A stretch of 64,000 bases of DNA, taken from Myxococcota bacterium (lineage in GTDB: Bacteria > Myxococcota_A > Polyangia > Palsa-1104 > JAEUJZ01). The translations under genes and the position numbers were made by a program. How positions within the stretch are numbered: the stretch's first letter is position 1; every line of letters begins with the position of its first letter. Below the pieces are notes generated by a model, which saw only the letters and a program-made list of their open reading frames with translations, ran no database searches and had not been told where the DNA came from. The stretch lies in NCBI GenBank assembly GCA_025057315.1, contig JANWXW010000142.1, forward strand, positions 1-64,000. The letters run 5' to 3'. This document shows, one piece after another, positions 63,000-64,000 of the stretch.

Positions 63000-64000
63000 A
63001 TGCTCGATTTGCGTCTGCTCCGCGACCATGCCGCCGAGGTGGCGGCTGCCTACCGCGACCGGCTCTTTGATGAGGAGGCCGTGGCCTTGCTAGAGCGCGT
63101 GCGGGAGGCAGACAGCCGCCGTCGGCAGCTCCTGGCTGCTGCCGAAGAACTCAAGGCCCGGCGCAACGCCGCCTCGCAGACCATTGGCCGTGAGAAGGAT
63201 CCTGAGCGCCGCGCGGCCCTGATCCGGGAGATGGAGGCGGTCAAGCAGGACATCGCTGCGCTGGATGAGCAGCTGCGCGCGGCCGAGGCCGAGGTGACCG
63301 AGTTGGCCCTGCAGCTTCCCAATCTTCCCGACGAACACGTGCCCACCGGCCGCAGTGAGGCCGACAACGTGGTCGTACGCACCGAGGGGAAGCCGATCGA
63401 GCTGCCCTTTCCGCCCCGGCCCCACTGGGAGATCGGCGAGCGGCTCGGCATCATTGACTTTGAGCGCGGTGCCAAAATTTCTGGCTCTCGCTTCTATGTG
63501 TTGCGCGGCGCAGGTGCGGCCCTGCAGCGCGCGCTCATCAACTGGATGATCGATGTGCACCTGCGGCAGGGCTACACCGAGGTCTACCCGCCCTACATGG
63601 TCCGGCGCGACTGCCTGGTGGGCACGGCGCAGCTGCCCAAATTCGGCGACAACCTGTACCGCGACGCCGAGGAGGACTTTTACTTTATCCCCACCGCCGA
63701 GGTGCCGGTGACCAACCTGTACCGCGACGAGATCCTGGACGGGACCCTGTTGCCCATCAAGCATGTGGCCTACAGCGCCTGTTTCCGCCGTGAAAAGATG
63801 GCCGCCGGCCGCGACACGCGCGGCATCAAGCGCGGCCACCAATTCGACAAGGTGGAGATGGTCAAGTTCGTCCGGCCCGAGACCAGCCGGGACGAGCTGC
63901 TGTCGCTGGTGCAGGATGCCGAAGAGGTGCTGCGGCTGCTCGGCCTGCCCTACCGTGTGGTGCAGATGTGCACGGGGGATCTGTCCTTTTCGGCCTGCGA
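63000..64000 (+). CDS. serS: Seryl-tRNA synthetase, 3' end outside the window
   Basis: The first 333 codons of a class II aminoacyl-tRNA synthetase. Residues 1-110 are the tRNA-binding helical arm (M-L-D-L-R-L-L-R-D start, then a long coiled coil). The catalytic core follows with motif 1 region G-Y-T-E-V-Y-P-P-Y-M-V and motif 2 C-F-R-R-E, then G-I-K-R-G-H-Q-F-D-K-V-E-M. Motif 3 would lie beyond the window end. It charges tRNA-Ser. No truncation sign other than the window edge. Confidence 0.97.
   Translation, partial: MLDLRLLRDHAAEVAAAYRDRLFDEEAVALLERVREADSRRRQLLAAAEELKARRNAASQTIGREKDPERRAALIREMEAVKQDIAALDEQLRAAEAEVTELALQLPNLPDEHVPTGRSEADNVVVRTEGKPIELPFPPRPHWEIGERLGIIDFERGAKISGSRFYVLRGAGAALQRALINWMIDVHLRQGYTEVYPPYMVRRDCLVGTAQLPKFGDNLYRDAEEDFYFIPTAEVPVTNLYRDEILDGTLLPIKHVAYSACFRREKMAAGRDTRGIKRGHQFDKVEMVKFVRPETSRDELLSLVQDAEEVLRLLGLPYRVVQMCTGDLSFSAC

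Overview
The window is a compact, GC-rich (about two thirds G+C by eye) bacterial chromosome segment with no rRNA, tRNA, insertion sequence, phage or CRISPR array that I can see. Its gene content suggests a flagellated member of the Myxococcota / former Deltaproteobacteria: Ser/Thr kinases with C-terminal membrane segments, a GldA-GldF/GldG-DUF4340 export cassette, many exported lipoproteins (vWA, metzincin-like, PHM-like copper oxygenase), a CrtI-like desaturase beside a P450, and a sigma54-regulated flagellar operon. This is inference from gene content; no marker gene was compared with a database.

Layout. 71-5512: a DksA-type zinc finger protein, a tail-anchored Ser/Thr kinase, then GlgC and a GH57 alpha-glucan enzyme. 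5820-19577: a rightward flagellar block, starting with a sigma54 activator and an unrecognised 347-aa protein, followed by flgB-flgC-fliE-fliF-fliG-fliH-fliI-fliJ-(motE/ylxF-like)-fliK-flgD-flgE-flbD-motA-motB. Most neighbours overlap or nearly touch; small hairpins precede flgD and flgE. 19589-22951: a leftward translationally coupled trio (YtfJ-like exported protein, P450, CrtI-like oxidoreductase). 23095-24726: a MinD/FlhG-type ATPase fused to a degenerate J-like segment and a RodZ-type HTH. 24915-32800: exported proteins, a LpqC-type esterase, uvrA, a YvlD-type membrane protein and a large TPR protein. 32842-36211: a probable pseudokinase, a stand-alone E2-type acyltransferase domain and a PHM-like lipoprotein. 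36196-38759: galT-like and glgA, overlapping by ATGA. 38823-42770: a three-gene MoxR AAA+ cassette whose other two proteins I do not recognise. 43142-46897: a small exported protein, an AsmA-like protein, a YhaM-like exonuclease and a second YvlD protein. 46940-54134: ruvB, a TPR protein and the ABC/GldG/DUF4340 cassette. 54139-60987: a metzincin-like lipoprotein, a TetR regulator with twin candidate operators, a 214-aa unknown, a MotA/ExbB/ZorA-like channel protein with a long coiled coil, and a LysM lytic transglycosylase. 61158-64000: a vWA lipoprotein and the 5' part of serS.

How the genes relate. GlgC, GH57, GlgA and the GalT-like enzyme form a glycogen/alpha-glucan theme split over two loci. 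The flagellar block supplies rod, MS-ring, switch, export ATPase, hook and stator parts, but export gate, flagellin, FliM/N and rod-distal genes are elsewhere. Several operon-leading genes without a Shine-Dalgarno sequence have a -10-like hexamer ending 6-8 nt before the start codon, which suggests leaderless transcripts.

The strongest candidates for something undescribed are the MoxR cassette with its phased palindromes (38823-42998), the orphan stator-like coiled-coil protein with an overlapping unknown (56469-58806), the ATPase-J-RodZ fusion (23095-24726), and the PHM-like lipoprotein (35174-36211).
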